From: Chromera velia
Taxonomy: Eukaryota > Sar > Chromeraceae
DNA: 38,475 bases
Reading direction: 5' to 3'
Assembly: GCA_018398765.1 (NCBI GenBank)
Contig: JAHBMJ010005775.1
Coordinates: forward strand, 1-38,475
Positions 19,103-29,544 of the stretch are shown piece by piece. The position numbers and the translations under genes were made by a program. The notes under the pieces are model-generated. The model was given only the letters and a program-made list of their open reading frames with translations. It ran no database searches and was not told the DNA's origin. The stretch's first letter is position 1; each line of letters starts with the position of its first letter.

Positions 19103-21507
19103 ATGTCGTTCAGAAGCTCCAGAACTTTTGAGGAGTGCCCGATCCCGCCCGATGAGAACGAGGAAGGGGAGCTCGCCCCAATGGCTGGCCTGGTAGAACA
19201 AGGCTACCATGAAACGGTGCCAGGACAGAGTGACTATTCGATTCCTGAGAGTTGCAGCATGCCAGTGCCAGACGACTGCGGAATCAACCAGAGCCACATT
19301 GGGAAGGGTTGCAGAAGGGCCTGGGTGCTCTTTGGGTTTCCGTTGAAGGGTCCTTTTAAGCCCTCATCGGTTCCTGCCCGGATTCCTGCGGACCCGAAAA
19401 AGGTCAGACATTTTGATTTCAGATTCGAGAAGGAGAGAAGGGCGCGCAACATACCGCGAAGGAAGTGTGCAGCACTGTGTAGGGTAGTGAGTCATTCACT
19501 TTGTGAGTGGAAGCGTTGACGAGAGGCGGGAACTCGGACGAATCGCAAGAGGGAGGGTGCAACGATTGATCAAAAGAGCAGCACACACTGATTCATCCAT
19601 CAAGAAGACATGCAGTAGAGAGGGCCGGTATGAGGCTGAAGTGACATGGCAAGGGGCACAAAAAGAAAGGGATTAGACTAGTAAACACCAGTGACGAGTG
19701 GCAGAAGGCAGCGAGGGGTAGCAGGAGACAGCAAGCGCCCGGGAGGACACCTTCCACTGGTCTGCTTCCTTTCGCTTAACTTCCCACATGTTGACCATTT
19801 CTTCTCCTTCCTTTCTGTATCCTGCAGGTCGCAAAAGAAGGGGGGGAAAGCACAGAGAGAAGGTTACCAGATAGTCAAAATTCTGCGTTCCCAGTCTCAG
19901 CTGTCGCGTCGGGGGGGAGAGAGAAACGGGAGTCGTTCACGAAGCAGGAAAAGGTCCCTTCGTTCTGTCTCAACGAGCCAAGGCCAGCAGCAACCGACAG
20001 CACAGGGACAGATCCTGCACATCCTTCCGGCCAGTCGTCTACTCCGGTGGAACATCTTTTCGCGGATCCACAGGTCAGCCTGCGGGAAGGCTGTCAGTCT
20101 GCATTTCGAATCGAGAGCGAATCGGTCGACGCAGCAAACAAAACTTGTCATGCCGCCCGCGAATTCACTCACTGATGTCGGCAGGCAGAGCAGACAAAGG
20201 GGTAGTAAGGAGAAGTTTTTCTCTTTTCTGTGTGAGTGACGTTGCATTACCCCTCTTCGCGAAGCCGATTATGAAGGATGACTTTTCCTTCCGTTTAAAT
20301 TTCACCGTCTGTGTTCCCACCAGCAGTCTCTCTCTGTCTATCTGCAGTGTCATCTGCGTTTCATGTTGTGTCTGCTGCTTTTCGTGAATTCTTTTCTTTC
20401 TTGCATGTCTGCAGGGAAAGTCTGGGGATCGTCTTTCTCTCCCACACCAGATGTCTTCTCAATCCCAAGGCCAGGGGCGCGGGGAGAGAAAGTGTTCTTC
20501 GCGCTCAAACGATAAGGAGTCTGGGGGGAAAGAGAAAGACGGAGGGCAGAGAGATTCCGCCTTCTCGCGAGCCTCAAGAGAACAGGACCCGCTTCATGGC
20601 TCCACTCGTTCTCTACATGCCACGATGGCGACTCCTGTCTCGGGTCTCGGCTCTCCAGCTGCGTGGCATGAAAGCAATAGGGTAGGTAGAGAGGTCTCAG
20701 GAATTAGGGGAGTAGAGGCTTCCGGCATGGAACTCACTTGTTTCTTTTTTTTTCTCCGTGGGAATGTGTTGATTTCCTGTACATTCTGTCTGAATAAAGG
20801 GCCCGATTGAAGTTTTGGGATGAGTGCATGACTACCCCTTTTTTCTCCTTTGCAGGAGAAAACTCCGCAAACCAACGATTCGCATCAGCAGGAAGCCAAA
20901 AAGAGTCTCCGCCTCGGAGTCTTCAGACCGACTCTGCTCGGAAAATCTTCCGCAGAGGTGGACCCATCGGCGAAAAGGTCTCCCCGACAACAGCAGGGGA
21001 ATGAAACATCCCCACAGGAGCCCGGCTCAACGGTAAGTCGACTGCCGAATTAGTTTTGTGTGCACCCTGGGGGGGGCAGCATTTCCCATAATGTTCTTTC
21101 TTCAACCCAATCCTCAAGCAGTTCATGCTTCTGTCCAGAAAGTGTTTCTTCTCTCAACCCAGCCTTTACCTTATCTATGGTCCACACTTTGTCCGTCTTT
21201 TCTTTGCGGTCTGCTGTCGACTTTTCTCGGACCCTGGTCATACGATGTATTAATCCGGCCATAGCTCTTTTCTCCCCTCAATCTTCCGTCACTTCTCTCA
21301 CCCTGAATGAATGTGTGAATGCAGCCCCTTCGTTCTTCTCTGTTGACGAAGGAGAGAAAGAAAGAGAGAAGGCAAAGCGTCGCATACCAGAGGGGAGAAA
21401 GGAAATCTACGCGGTTCGAGGAACAAAACACCCTTAAACAAGAAGAACTTGAGAAGGCAATGGAGCAGATTCAAAAAGATCATGCCGGGGAACGTGCAAC
21501 AGGCTGA
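19103..21507 (+). CDS. hypothetical spliced gene, low-complexity charged protein
   Basis: I do not recognise this protein. Five segments join with phase 0 at every junction: 19103-19483 (donor AGG/GTAGTG), 19828-20073 (acceptor CTGCAG, donor CAG/GTCAGC), 20415-20681 (acceptor TGCAG, donor AGG/GTAGGT), 20856-21032 (acceptor TTGCAG, donor ACG/GTAAGT) and 21325-21507 (acceptor ATGCAG, TGA). The total is about 417 residues. The first exon is acidic then basic (FRFEKERRARNIPRRKC) and holds the most ordered-looking part (GCRRAWVLFGFPLKGPF). The middle exons are rich in Ser, Gln, Lys and Glu. The last is probably a coiled coil (FEEQNTLKQEELEKAMEQ). The second exon stays open to a TGA near 20172, so its donor is less certain. 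Start choice rests on the first ATG of an open exon. Confidence 0.5.
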
Positions 21508-22637
21508 CTGCTTCGGGGAAAGGCGGTGTATGAAGGGTCATCAACATGAGGGAGAAAACATGACCGTCATGTGAGATTCTTCTTCATCGCCAAAGGGAAT
21601 GGATCGATCACGCCGACCTAGCACAGAGGGGAATCGGAGCTCTATGCAGATAGATTCCTTTTTGTAACTGGAACCTCTGTCCGTCTCTAAATTCATGCAC
21701 TCCTGTGTCCATGTGCATGTGCGTGTGCATGCATATGCATGGTGGCAAGTCATGATTGATTGAAAGGGGAAAAGAAACAAGAACAGAGGGGGGGCGGGGG
21801 TGACAGCGGCACCAGAAAGCAGGGTCTCTCTGTTGCAGTCGACGTATTCTGGTCTTTATCAATATTGCCATCTTCTCGTCTCTTTCTCTCTTTTAATGGG
21901 AGGGAATTCGTCAATTTGCGTTAAGTCTCTGTTTGTGCCTTAGCACCCGTCTCCCCCCCTCCTTCCCCGGCTTGCATTTTTTCCATCAATTTTCACTGGC
22001 ACTTGACTAGTCCACTCGCTGTACGCTCCTTTTCTCAAATCCTCACTTTAGTACCTTTTAAACTTCTTTTCCTCGTCTTCCTCGTCCATTTTCAGCCCCG
22101 TCTAGAAGTGGTCTCCCCTGCCCCCTTTTTCTGCCAATAGACAAGCAATATGTGTCCTTGATCGAATGGGGAAGTGCTCAAAGAAGCTTTTTCAGGCTTC
22201 TAGTGGTGAGGTCCTTTCCTTTCGTTTACGTTTGCGTTTCTCCTCACTTGAGACACCAAGCAATCATATTTATGTCTGCATGCATGGAGATTTGACTAGA
22301 GAGGCAGGCCCAGGCAGGAGCTGCTGTCCATTCCGAGCTTGGAGAAATCTTTGGCCAATTGAAAAAAAGAAAAGAAAAGAAGAGTATCAGGCATCCTCAA
22401 AAGTGCCAAGAGATTTCGGCGTTGATGGATATTCGCTTTGCCTTGTTCCCTCTTGCACAACCTACAATGTGTTGGAGTGCTTATATCTGTCTGCGGACCT
22501 ACTGCATTCTGTGTGCGTGCCTTCCGATTTTTCTGCGATAGCGGCGTGCAGCGGGGACGAAAACTCCGGTGTTGTCAGCAATCCTGCATTGCTTGCAGGT
22601 TCTCCTCTTGTCTGCTCTGCTCCCCTCTTTCCTCGTT

Positions 22638-22670
<33 letters not shown>

Positions 22671-22929
22671 CTTACAAAGAGCAACAGATGGCGGAGGGCA
22701 CTGCCTGTATGAAAGAAGTTCCATGTAAAGGTCTTTATTCCTTTTCTTTCTTTTCTGCATGGGGGCATGCCAGAATCACAGAAGGCTCGAAAAAGGGGCG
22801 TACATGAAGAGCGACAATGTGAGTGCGTTGCCTTTCCATCCAGTCTTCAATTCCGCTGCATGGGAAATCTCACAAAAAGAATGAATGTATGGGACAGTTG
22901 CATTTTCAATCTAGAAGTGAATACAATGC
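21508..22929. other. no gene supported
   Basis: Contains an open frame at 22166-22642 with no recognisable motif and irregular composition, and a (GA)n run at about 22641-22668. The frame could be an orphan exon, but I see no convincing splice partners. Confidence 0.35.
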
Positions 22930-23025
22930 GAATTGACTGGGGGAGGGTTCGTGCGTCCTGTGGAAGGAACTCATTGAGAATTGACTGGCGGAGGGTTCGT
23001 GCGTTCTGTGGAAGGAACTCATTGA
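22930..23025. repeat. 48-bp tandem duplication
   Basis: Units 22930-22977 and 22978-23025 differ at two bases. They lie in an open frame spanning 22767-23366, where each unit adds 16 residues (RIDWGRVRASCGRNSL-like). The frame itself shows no family signature and is not called as a gene. Confidence 0.85.
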
Positions 23026-23375
23026 GAAGGGAAAAGGGGACGGGGGGTCCAAGTTTCTACTTCTTTCACTGGACGAAGCTGTCGCGCTTCTTCACGCGCT
23101 CCACTACGCTCTACATCACGCGCTGCATGTGTGGCCCAGTGATCGGGATCTTCACTGACTCACTGCAGCACATCGAACGAAAATGTTTGTCTACAGAGAG
23201 ACGACCGATTTCAAGCGAGGGGTCGAGGAGATGCAGTTTGGGTTCTGTGGTCATTTCTACACGCAGTAGCAGGCACTGCCAGGCAGTCGGAAGAGCTTTT
23301 AAATCCGACCAGCTGTTAGGCCTAGTACAGTTAGGGCACAGTAGGGGTACGAGCCGCACGACCTGACGACATGCG

Positions 23376-23871
23376 TTTAGTCGTATGATACACTTTTTGA
23401 TTCATGAACTTCCAAACAAAGCCATCCAAGGCCCACTGGCAGGAAGAACTCTTTTTATTGTGACTTTGTATCTACTAAGCAACTAAACTCAGGGAAATGA
23501 ATGACTGCATCATTTTGCATATCTCTTATAAGGGACTATATTCAAGTTATATGTTTTATACATATTTTTTAAAAAAATAAATCTTCTTTCTATATCGTGT
23601 TTTACATGGTGAGCCCAACAAATAGATACTACACTTAGCTTCGGAGTCTATAAAAAACGTAGTTAGCATTAATCAATTAATCACTATGGAGCACTGGCAT
23701 ATACGTCAATCACCATAGAGTCATGACATAGTAGCATACTAGGAGTAGACGATACGTCGATAACCGGAATTGTTGCCAATTAATTACCACTACCTACCGT
23801 CCAGGTCCGTCCTTAAAGTTTTTAGTACTTTTTACTAGAGTTTACTGAAGTTTTTACTAATTTTTCTGTGC
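23376..23871. other. A+T-rich spacer upstream of the reverse transcriptase
   Basis: Low-complexity A+T-rich DNA with several TTAATCA and TTACTA motifs. No LTR-like TG...CA boundary or terminal repeat is evident before the RT start codon. Confidence 0.35.
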
Positions 23872-25560
23872 ATGTTAAAAAAAAATACCAAGCAATTGGA
23901 GTGCTCGTTCGCGCTTCTGCCAGTCCGCACAGTATATTGCAGAGAGGGTGAGGAGCGAGTTGTGAACAGACACAAGAAAATGAAGGGAATTAGAAAAATG
24001 GGAGGAGCGGAGGGAAGGAGAACAGCTGTCACAAGGGAACTGAGGGAAGTATTTCGAGACTTTGCTTTTCTGTGGGAAGGGGCAGGGGTGTCTATGCCAG
24101 GGAAGGACATATGCGAGGACCTTAAACGGAATCTGGCAATGGAGCAAGTAGATCGAAGTACTGGAGACATTTTCTTTGTCTGTCCTCGGGTGTTTGGGGA
24201 AGGGGTAAAAAAGTTCTTTATCAGTTCACTTGATTACGAGATGCTGAGTGAGGGGGAGGTGAGAGACCTCACGGATCGAGAGACTGATTGCTCTCATCTG
24301 GGCTTCTTGGGGAGTGTTGCAGGAAAGGTTTCTCCAGGGGAGGGGAAGAAGCACAGGTTTGGGGTCGGCATTCTCTGGCTAAAGTGGAAAACTTTTTAGG
24401 AAGGGTACCCAGCTTCGCTTGCGCTGCTCAAGTGGAGACCGCTGGTCTCTTATGCACAACATGCGTGGAAGAGGGCATTTGGGATGGGATATAAGATGCT
24501 CAACGGTCTGATTGGGGCCATGAGGCCTCATGAAACGCTGTTCTCTCCCTTTCCATTCATTGAGGCGGTTGCAAAGATGAACGACGGGTCTTCAAGGGTA
24601 GAGTGCGCACAGCTCAGCAACGTGATGCACAGAGCGAAACAAGAGGTATCGATGTGCTCTGTAGCGGTTACGGTCGATAACATCAAGAACTTCTTTCCAT
24701 CCATACCAAGGGCGCTTGTGCTGCATCAGCTGAGAAGACTGTTGGAAGAGTTGAAAGAGAGAGAGAGGTATGCGTACATTGCTCTGCCTGGCAGAGGGGG
24801 AGAGAGGACATTCATTTCACACAGGCCAGGTAGGGAGGGGAGACGTTGGACTCCAAACGCACACAGGAAGAGGAAAGCATTTCTCTGCACACATAGCAGA
24901 TATCAAAACGCTACTGTCTTTTCGTTTGATGAACTGACTGACCTGATTCGACTGGAGTTCTCGACGTGTCTTGTGTGGGTGGGTATGAGGGTTGTTCGAC
25001 AGAAGGAGGAACTGGTGCAAGGATCGCCTTTGTAGCCGGGTCTTGCCAATCTGACAACTGGTTTTGCGGAATGGGAGTGGTCACGGGCTCGGGGGGTGAC
25101 ACAGCTTCTGCCGTATGGCAGAGGAGGAGAAGCAAAAGGAAGGATTCTGCCGTCCCGTTTGATATGCAGATGGATGGACGACCGGATCATAGTATCTCGA
25201 TTACCTTTCGATAAGTGTCGGGATCATGTGATCAGCAGTTGGTCGCTTCCGGATTTTTATGCGGTGGAGTGTGTGTTGGAGAGGCAGGAAGGAAGCAGTT
25301 TTCTTCAGTTTGATCTTCATCTATGCCAGTGCTGCTTGCGTCTCTTTCTGCGTCCGAAGGACGTGAATGGCTGTACAAACAAGGTAAGAACAGACGAGAA
25401 CATTTCTATCCCTCTCGTCTTTCCTCGCTTTGCACATGCGCAGTCAGCGGTACCCCGGAAGCAGAGAGAGACCATTCTCAGAAGCCACCTGCATGGCGCT
25501 TTCCTTTTTTTTCTGTGCCCTGATAGCAAGTTTAAAAAAGTACTTAGGACATTGGGATGA
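23872..25560 (+). pseudogene. solitary reverse transcriptase, about 562 codons with two in-frame TAGs
   Basis: A single frame runs from ATG 23872 to TGA 25558-25560, with TAG at codon 176 (24397-24399) and codon 388 (25033-25035). RT motifs appear in order: LLKWRPLVSYAQHAWKRAF (fingers motifs 1-2, about 24430-24483); VTVDNIKNFFPSIP (motif A, catalytic Asp codon 24676-24678); EELVQGSPL (motif B, 25006-25032), where the expected following Ser is the TAG; ICRWMDDRIIV (motif C, 25165-25197); then FYAVECVLE and SSFLQFDLHL like the primer-grip region. The first 170 residues match nothing I know. I see no endonuclease, RNase H, integrase or zinc knuckle. This is not the copia or gypsy RT type. Penelope-like, or another non-LTR or domesticated RT lineage, is possible. 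Two TAGs and no other stops indicate recent decay or readthrough. Confidence 0.7.
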
Positions 25561-26559
25561 GAGCTTTTGCAATTCAGATTCAGTAAAAGGGAGGTTCAGA
25601 AAGCGACAGACAGCCTGTTCTATTCAGTGCGTGAATCATCTTGCGATCTGTTTCACTTGGTATGATCGACCTTGGGCCTGCATCGTACACAATTAAATAT
25701 CGGATCCACTCGTGTTTTGTTTTGTTTTGTTTGCGCTGCTGCATGATGGTTCTCGGCATTCAAGTTCTTCAAACATCGATTTGGTTTGGCTTAGGTAATA
25801 GTTCAAGGTTTGGTCTCGGTAACGGCTTAAGTGAGTTATGGCTCGATATGAAATTAATCGTTGCAAAGTGTTGCGATGTGCAATGTTGTAGGCAGCATGC
25901 AATGCTCGCACGCGCATGCTTTTTGAGCCGCGATACTTGAGGGGCACGTTTGCTTTGCGAGCGTATTGCTGAAGCTCGAGTCACAGTTTGTGGCGTAAGC
26001 CCTTGATGAGCTTCTAGGCTTGTAAGCTGCTTCACGGGCAACTGTGTTCTACCAACTCAAAACTTCTGTCGGCAACGTGAAGACAGAAACTCTAGCCTCC
26101 TAGAGGTCATAAATGGGCTAAGCTAGGCGTATCACAGCCAAAAAAAAAAAAGTAAACCAGAATTGGCTTAAATTATTTTTTTCTTTTTTTTTTGTACAAC
26201 ACCTATAAGGAACACTTGTGCAACTTAGAGTTAGAGACCAAAAGAACACTTATGTAACACTTGAACAATAGTTGTTTGTCATCTAACATCGTCGGGCCAA
26301 AAATAGCCAAAAAAAAAAAAATTAAGCGAGAACGGGCTTAAATTTTTTTTTTTCTCTGTGATGGGCCTAGGGGCCAAGAGATGTGTACTCATGTATACTC
26401 CTCATGTATACCTATGATACGTTTTTCTACGAAGGCTGGCAAAAGCCTTAGGCTTCTTTAACTTCAAATTTTAGCTTTTAAGGCTTTTATGCCTTGACAA
26501 TTTATGGTAAATTAAGGCGTTCGATCTAACGACGATCATTAGAGATAGAAGGATTGATG
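25561..26559. other. no gene seen; A+T-rich with a diverged repeat pair
   Basis: Two similar units lie at about 26138-26200 and 26304-26355. Each reads GCC followed by a run of about twelve A, a short spacer, then GGCTTAAAT and a run of T. Each unit could fold on its A and T runs. Nothing else is recognised. Confidence 0.4.
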
Positions 26560-26712
26560 GACGAATAAATGAATGAATGCATGAATGAATGAATGAATGA
26601 ATAAATATAAATGAATGAATGAATAAATGAATAAATTAGAATGAATGAATGAATGAATGAATGAATGAATGAATAAATAAATGAATGAATGAATGATTCA
26701 GAATGAATGAAT
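26560..26712. repeat. (GAAT)n microsatellite, left flank of the TIR element
   Basis: Imperfect GAAT/AAAT units running up to the CTAG that begins the inverted repeat at 26713. The same microsatellite resumes at 27601. Confidence 0.9.
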
Positions 26713-27600
26713 CTAGGGTTAGACACTAAAGTTTTAAAGTTTTTTTTTGTTAAAGTTTTTTTTTTACCCTTTAGACTTTATTTTGAAAAAATATTTTTCA
26801 ATCAGTTTTTGAGTAGATCGTTAATTAAGTCAGTCATAAGTTAGACTCATAACTAAACTAATCAACTAGCCTACATAGAAGATGGCACAAGCTTAGTCTC
26901 TTTACGGCAATTTGAAATTTATGTTCACATTGAAAACAATTATCAGCGAGATCGATCGGATCTAGCATCGGAAGAAAAGTGATCGGATGACATCACGGAT
27001 CAAAAGTTCAGATGTACTTGCACCGGGAAGTAAACACTCGCAATCATTAGAATCAATGGATTTCAGATCAGGTATGTAACGCAAGAATTCCCTTTCAGCA
27101 CTTTGGGGCTGCCGAGTGGGTAAAAGACTTTGAATTGGCAAATATCAAAGATGTTGCGCCAATGTTGACATACATCAAGAAGAGACCCGGGGGAGTAGTA
27201 GTTGCAAGCAGCCGCCACCGTCTGTTAGGAGAAGTGATTGTTGGAAAAAAAGAAGTGGATTGCTTGGAGAAGGATCCCAGAGGACCAAAGTTACTGGTTG
27301 TTTGAATTTATATTAACATTGTTTCTAGGAATTTTTGTGAGAATTGTAATTAATATAGTAATGCATTACATACATCGTTTTCAAATTTAAAAAACTTTTG
27401 TATAACTATAGTATATCTAGTAATTTATAAAGCATCAACTTTGTCTGCAATAATATAAATGAAACCAACTTCTCTAGCAATGTCTTTTAAATGAGCTTTT
27501 GTATGTCTGGTTGTATGTTTACTTTTAAAGTTTTAAAGTTAAAGTTTAAAGTTTTGCAAGTAAACTATATTATAAAAAAAACTTTAGTGTCCAACCCTAG
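26713..27600. mobile_element. terminal-inverted-repeat element (888 bp) inserted in a GAAT microsatellite
   Basis: The left end CTAGGGTTAGACACTAAAG and the right end, read on the minus strand, CTAGGGTTGGACACTAAAG match over 23 bases (through the following TTTT) with one difference. TTTTAAAGTT motifs lie just inside both ends. The interior is A+T-rich apart from a small reading frame at 27051-27305. CTAG is its own reverse complement, so the flanking CTAG could itself be a target-site duplication, leaving GGTTRGACAC as the true end. No transposase motif is seen; a non-autonomous DNA transposon is the simplest reading. Confidence 0.65.
27051..27305 (+). CDS. small unknown reading frame inside the TIR element
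   Basis: The frame is open from just after a TAG (27048-27050) to TGA 27303-27305, 84 codons, without an early ATG. A pyrimidine-rich CCCTTTCAG at 27090-27098 could be a splice acceptor for an exon starting HFGAAEWVKDFELANIKDV, which continues with a basic Gly-Val stretch (YIKKRPGGVVVASSRHRL). The codon use looks protein-like and contrasts with the A+T-rich DNA around it. It may be a remnant of the element's own protein or a captured host exon. I do not recognise it. Confidence 0.4.
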   Translation, partial: NQWISDQVCNARIPFQHFGAAEWVKDFELANIKDVAPMLTYIKKRPGGVVVASSRHRLLGEVIVGKKEVDCLEKDPRGPKLLVV

Positions 27601-27700
27601 GAATTAATGAATGAATGAATCACTGAATGAATGAATGAATCAATGAATGAATAAATGAATAAAACTTGAATGAATGAATGAATGAATGAATAAATGAGTT
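27601..27700. repeat. (GAAT)n microsatellite, right flank
   Basis: Resumes the GAAT repeat found left of 26713, interrupted by CACT and AAAACTT. Confidence 0.85.
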
Positions 27701-27987
27701 TTAGTTATAAAGCCGTTAAACCACCCACTTAATTAGGCTCTGGCCAACATAGCATGTCATACAGAAATTTGATTACCCAACCTAGGTTTTATGGGGCATT
27801 TGAAAGCTTGCAAGACTAGAAGGCCCTAGAGAAGGCCCCTTAAGTTAAATTCGTTTTAGTTTTAAATAGTTTTAAACTTGTTTGCCAGACGGTGATCTGT
27901 GGTGGTCCTCCGTAAAGACGTATAAGTTTAATTGAAAATCATGTGCACCCAAAATTTTTATTAAAATTATTAATTATTTTATTATAA

Positions 27988-28390
27988 ATATACCAAGACC
28001 AACTCAAATTAGCAATGAGAGTTGTTTGATTACGTTTGCGATTGCAACTGTGAAAAATGTTTTTATCGCACAAACATTTTTTGAGACTTACAACATGTTT
28101 CTAACAATATTCGAAAAGTCTGTACAAATTTTCAATTTGTAAAAAATATGAAATTTGAAAATCATGACTCAATTTTTTGGGTTTCCAGGGCCGCTCAACT
28201 TTGGATTTTCATTTTTTTGCAAACGTAATCGGTGGCGTGTAAAATTTGTACAGATTTCACGATCGAATATTATCAGAAACATGCATGTTATATGTCTCAA
28301 AAAAGCGTTTGCGCGATAATTAAAAATATTTTCCACATTTGCAATCGATCACAAACGTAATCGTGCCAAATCGAGTTGGTCTTGGTATAT
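27988..28390. mobile_element. foldback (long inverted repeat) element, about 403 bp
   Basis: The left arm starts ATATACCAAGACCAACTC and the right arm ends with its exact reverse complement. Similarity continues inward for about 150 bases: GATTACGTTTG; the run around CGCACAAAC/CGCGCAAAC; TTTTTTGAGAC; ACATG.TTTCT; AATATTCGA; and CTGTACAAATTTT on the matching strand. The arms are diverged by substitutions and small indels. The central spacer carries no frame. This is the structure of a foldback MITE. Confidence 0.75.
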
Positions 28391-28723
28391 GTGAATTTCC
28401 GATTTTTCTCAGGGCTCGAGGACGCACAAACTTCGATCATTCTCGCACCTACGTACGCGCAGCGAACAAGCTTGTTCATTATAAGTAGGCATCCTCTTGT
28501 ATCCCTGGCATTCCATGGCATTCCCTGCCCAGCATCCGCCCAGCACCCCAGGCAGACCTGATATCGTCGTGTGATCTGACACATCATGACACATCATATG
28601 ACAGGAAAATAGAAAAGCCCGTGCTTCACCAAGTGATGTGCAAAAAAACACATTGGAAGTCTGTTTCGAGTGTAAATCAGGACACAGGGAGACGACGAAT
28701 ACCGACCTTCCCCGTCCTTCGCG

Positions 28724-29511
28724 ATGGAAATAGATGCCGACTCTGAAGTTGGCAGCTCTTCCCCAGTCCCGAATGAGCCAGCAAGGAGCAGCTGCAAAAT
28801 TCAGCAGACATCCAAGCGGTCTGCCTTAGCTGAAGAGTGCCCCCTCTTTATGGATACCATTCCTTTCAACTTCTGCTCAAGTGGTCAGTGCTGCTGCCAG
28901 TCCTGTCTCTCCTGGACGTCGTTGCGGCGTCACCCATCCCTCTGGGTTCTACATCTCGTTCTTTCACTTTCACTTCCCTCTACTTTCGTCAGCTTTGTAG
29001 CCGTCCTTCTCTTTGTGTACATCCATCCGTCTCTCTCGCGTCCGTTGGGAGCTCTTCTGTGGTGCCGCACAACTATTGAGCAGTTCATCAGTGAGGCTTC
29101 CCTTCAAGAAACCCCACAAGATCAATCCGCTTTTCATGAAGACTATTCGGATGAGGCGCCTGATGCATAAGATTTGTTCATCTGTTCCTCCCTGCTGGTC
29201 TCGTTGCAGCTTCGCTGCTTGCGTTGGCTTCGCTTGCTGAGGATGAAGAGGGCGGAGACGCGGGGGGGGGGGATGAGAAAGTTGTCGACTGTCGGGGCCG
29301 GCCAGTCGCTCAGTCTGTGCAGAGCGCTCCGGGCGAAGGGTCGTACGGTCCGTTCAGGAGGGTGACTTCGGCCGCGAGCGCCAACTCCTCACGTCGATTT
29401 CGGGGAGAAGGTCCACCCTCCAGCAGCAGTGTGGGAGAAAGGGCGAACCTCTCCCCCGCCCCCCTGAAAACAGGGAGGGGCCAATGGCCGGCGGCAGGAC
29501 CGTATGAAAGG
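28724..29511 (+). CDS. 5' exons of an unresolved host gene
   Basis: Exon 1 at 28724-28883 encodes about 53 acidic residues starting MEIDADSEVGSSSPVPNE and ending with PLFMDTIPFNF. The donor G/GTCAGT leaves phase 1. An acceptor TTGCAG at 29204-29209 gives exon 2 in phase, continuing ASLLALASLAEDEEGG. The combination PLFM..IP followed by a short Leu/Ala helix recalls the N-terminus of TTC4/CNS1-type co-chaperones, but no TPR repeats follow, so this is only a hint. Exon 2 stays open to 29542 (TAA); GAAAG/GTCAGG at about 29511 is a possible donor. Gly/Ser-rich sequence fills the rest. The full gene structure is not determined. Confidence 0.4.
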
Positions 29512-29544
29512 TCAGGAAGGAAGGAAGTGACATTCCTCAATTAA

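Noticed and set aside
22166-22642. A 158-codon open frame
   Set aside because: No domain, irregular composition, ends in a GA repeat, and no convincing start context or partner exons.
23111-23366. A GSVV-like peptide, often a sign of a translated tRNA-derived SINE
   Set aside because: I could not fit clear A and B box promoter elements or a cloverleaf to the DNA, so no tRNA or SINE is called.
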